Origin: an uncultured Planctomycetaceae bacterium
GTDB lineage: Bacteria; Planctomycetota; Planctomycetia; Pirellulales; Pirellulaceae
Length of the DNA stretch: 33,278 nt
NCBI GenBank assembly: GCA_903863885.1
Contig: CAIPEB010000029.1
Span: 1 to 33,278, forward strand
Reading direction: 5' to 3'
Shown: one piece after another, positions 31,487 to 33,278 of the stretch
How positions within the stretch are numbered: position 1 is the stretch's first letter
Layout of the letters: each line of letters begins with the position of its first letter
Notes under the pieces: generated by a model
The model's database searches: none
The model's input: only the letters and a program-made list of their open reading frames with translations
Told to the model about the DNA's origin: nothing
Program-made: the position numbers and the translations under genes

Positions 31487-32662
31487 ATGGCTGAATTGCC
31501 CCGCAGGGTGCGCTGGATGCGCTGGTTCAGGCTGCTGTTCAAACTATTGCTGCTGGCGCTAGTCGTTGGCGGACTTGCGTATTGGATGAAGTTGTCGCCG
31601 GTTCAAGCCGTTGCGCATCGCTTGGAGCGGGGTTCCGTAGTGGCCGAGGTCATGGGGACAGGCACGGTCGAAGCCCGCGTCAAATCGCTGATCAGCCCGA
31701 AGATCTCGGGACGCATTCTGTCCATCCCGGTCGATCAGGGAGACCGTGTGACGGCCGGCCAGATGCTCTTCGCATTAGACGATGCCGAGTTGTCGCAGCA
31801 GGTCGAGATCGCCGACGCGACGGTCGCTTCGGGTCGCGCGGCGCTGACTCGCTTGAAGGCCGATCAGGCCCAGGCGATGGCCGTCTTGGAAAAAGCTTCG
31901 CGGGAGCGGGACCGGACGTCGCGCCTGCGCGAAACGAACGCCGTCAGCGAGCAGGAATCTGACAAAGCGACCGAGGCGCTCCGCGTTGCCGAGGCAGGCA
32001 GGGACCGCGCGGAGGCGGCCCTGGTCGAAGGTCAGAAACAGCTCGATGCCGCCGAAAAGAACCGGGCCTATCACACGGCGCGGCTTGCGGACACGCGGAT
32101 CACAGCTCCGTTCGACGGACTGATTGTCAAACGTTATCGCGATCCCGGGGATGTGGTGGCGCCGGGGAGTCCCACATTGAGTCTGATTTCTACCGGGGAA
32201 ATCTGGGTCACTGCCTGGGTTGACGAAACGGAGATGGCGCGGCTGAAGGTCGGCCAACCGGCAAGAGTCGTGTTCCGATCGGAGCCGCTGCGTCGATACG
32301 AAGGACAGGTAGCACGACTCGGCCGCGAGACGGATCGCGAAACTCGCGAGTTCGTCGTCGATGTACGCGTGCTTTCATTGCCGGAGAACTGGGCTGTCGG
32401 CCAGCGGGCGGAAGTGTATGTCGAGACGGATCGAAAGAACGCCGTGCCGATCGTGCCGGCCAAGTTCATTGTGCGGCGCGACGAACGCACCGGCGTATAC
32501 TGTCTCGACGGCGGACGTGCAGTCTGGCGGGCAGTGAAACTCGGCGTCCACGGTCGCGACGCGATCCAAGTGACTCACGGGCTGAGCCCGGGCGACATCG
32601 TGCTGAGCGCGGCTCGTCCCGACGGCCCCCCGCTGGATGGTCGGAGGGTCGAGATGCCATGA
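31487..32662 (+). CDS. HlyD-family periplasmic adaptor (efflux/ABC membrane fusion protein)
   Basis: 391 residues. An N-terminal signal anchor (LLFKLLLLALVVGGLAYW) precedes a barrel-sandwich half (ISPKISGRILSIPVDQGDRVTAGQMLFALDD), a long alpha-helical hairpin (about residues 105-200, rich in Ala, Glu and Arg), the returning lipoyl half (RITAPFDGLIVKRYRDPGDVVAPGS), a beta-barrel and a C-terminal membrane-proximal domain. It bridges an inner-membrane transporter to the outer membrane or periplasm. The ATG at 31487 has AAGGTGG 9 nt upstream. Its stop overlaps the start of an ABC permease (ATGA), so the partner is a MacB/DevC-type ABC transporter, not an RND pump. The substrate is unknown. Confidence 0.93.
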   Translation: MAELPRRVRWMRWFRLLFKLLLLALVVGGLAYWMKLSPVQAVAHRLERGSVVAEVMGTGTVEARVKSLISPKISGRILSIPVDQGDRVTAGQMLFALDDAELSQQVEIADATVASGRAALTRLKADQAQAMAVLEKASRERDRTSRLRETNAVSEQESDKATEALRVAEAGRDRAEAALVEGQKQLDAAEKNRAYHTARLADTRITAPFDGLIVKRYRDPGDVVAPGSPTLSLISTGEIWVTAWVDETEMARLKVGQPARVVFRSEPLRRYEGQVARLGRETDRETREFVVDVRVLSLPENWAVGQRAEVYVETDRKNAVPIVPAKFIVRRDERTGVYCLDGGRAVWRAVKLGVHGRDAIQVTHGLSPGDIVLSAARPDGPPLDGRRVEMP

Positions 32663-33278
32663 ATCTCGCAGTGAAGGACATCCGGCACAACCTCGGACGC
32701 TTCGCCCTGACGACGTTCGGTATCGGCATGCTGTTGATGATCGTCATGGGGATGGGCGGAATCTATCGTGGCTTGATCGAGGATGCCACACTGCTGGTCG
32801 ATCGCATCGGCGCCGATTTGTGGGTGGTCCAGCGGGATACGCGAGGACCGTTTGCCGAGGTGTCGCGCGTGCCCAAGACCCTGGTTTATCGGGCTTCTGC
32901 CGTTCCGGGAGTGCAGTCGGCACGCGAGTTCGTGTTCCACACGATTCAGCGGCAGCACAACGGACAACCGCTGCGCATGTCGGTGCTGGGATTGAGCTGG
33001 CCCGCGGATCATGGAGAGTGGCTGCCGTTGATAGCCGGCAGGCCCCTGTCGCAGAATCACTACGAAATCATCGCCGACAAAACGCTTGGTTTCAGCCTTG
33101 GCGAACGGGTCCCGTTGGGCAAGGAGGTATACACGGTGGTCGGCATCACGACGGGCATGGTCAGTTCGGGCGGTGATGGTATTGCGTTTGCAACGGTCAG
33201 GGATGCTCAGGCCATACAGTTCGACGCGAGCGGCGAATCCGTGCGTCTGGAGCGGGCTGTGCGACAGCGGAGAGGTCA
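32659..33278 (+). CDS. ABC transporter permease, DevC/MacB (FtsX-like) type, partial
   Basis: 206 complete codons are visible before the right edge, so the C-terminus is missing. It begins MNLAVKDIRHNLGRFALTTFGI with one membrane helix (about residues 16-40, ALTTFGIGMLLMIVMGMG), then a large periplasmic domain with IGADLWVVQRDTRGPF, RMSVLGL and GKEVYTVVGI segments typical of MacB_PCD domains in FtsX-like permeases. The start ATG overlaps the adaptor stop by 4 nt. An ATPase gene is expected just beyond the window. Together they form a tripartite export system such as DevBCA or MacAB; the cargo cannot be read from this. Confidence 0.9.
   Translation, partial: MNLAVKDIRHNLGRFALTTFGIGMLLMIVMGMGGIYRGLIEDATLLVDRIGADLWVVQRDTRGPFAEVSRVPKTLVYRASAVPGVQSAREFVFHTIQRQHNGQPLRMSVLGLSWPADHGEWLPLIAGRPLSQNHYEIIADKTLGFSLGERVPLGKEVYTVVGITTGMVSSGGDGIAFATVRDAQAIQFDASGESVRLERAVRQRRG

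Overview
The window looks like a chromosomal segment from a GC-rich Gram-negative bacterium, most likely a member of the Planctomycetota. This is inferred from the mix of gene families: an exosortase-linked exopolysaccharide locus, an octahaem tetrathionate-reductase-type cytochrome, many GTG starts and signal-anchored TPR proteins. There is no rRNA or marker gene to prove it. No tRNA, CRISPR array, insertion sequence or prophage gene was seen.

Left half (1-15314, all minus strand): an exopolysaccharide biosynthesis locus. Reading in the direction of transcription it holds an O-antigen ligase/polymerase-like membrane protein, a polysaccharide pyruvyl transferase, a family-2 glycosyltransferase, a family-4 glycosyltransferase, a CapK/PaaK-like adenylate-forming protein, a CelD/FemAB-like acyltransferase, a second family-4 glycosyltransferase and a NodB-type deacetylase. 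After a 439-bp gap containing a perfect sigma-54 promoter come another family-2 glycosyltransferase, a second deacetylase-like protein, a short degenerate H-NOX protein and a large HNOBA-PAS-GAF hybrid histidine kinase that runs off the left edge. A sensor pair is thus co-transcribed with polysaccharide genes.

Middle (15315-22762, plus strand): a 505-bp divergent intergenic region, then a 1068-residue membrane-anchored TPR protein, an exosortase fused to an EpsI-like domain, a small multipass membrane protein and an NtrC-type sigma-54 response regulator. This matches the exosortase/PEP-CTERM logic, in which a PrsR-like activator works with RpoN. The only perfect sigma-54 promoter in the window drives the leftmost polysaccharide/sensor operon, so the two halves are probably one regulatory unit.

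Right-centre (22896-25015, plus strand): a compact redox-regulatory cluster. It is a tandem duplication of [thioredoxin + small ZAS zinc-finger protein], in which the second ZAS domain is fused in frame to an ECF sigma factor. One thioredoxin is cytoplasmic and the other is a predicted lipoprotein.

Right (25150-31329, plus strand): a tightly overlapping operon for sulfur-oxyanion electron transfer: octahaem cytochrome (tetrathionate-reductase family), heptahaem membrane-anchored cytochrome with an EF-hand loop, a di-haem-type cytochrome b, and a YeeE/YedE sulfur-compound transporter split over two genes. The second transporter gene carries a rhodanese-like domain lacking its catalytic cysteine and ends in a Gly-Gly-Gly-Cys-Gly tail. 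The redox cluster and this operon share a bipartite upstream motif (TGTAACCT, 11-12 nt, GCGCATCCA), which suggests both are read by the same ECF sigma factor, perhaps the ZAS-fused one. This ZAS-sigma/thioredoxin/multihaem/sulfur-carrier set is the best candidate for an undescribed system here.

Right edge (31487-33278): an RND/ABC-type HlyD-family adaptor and the start of an ABC transporter permease that runs off the window.
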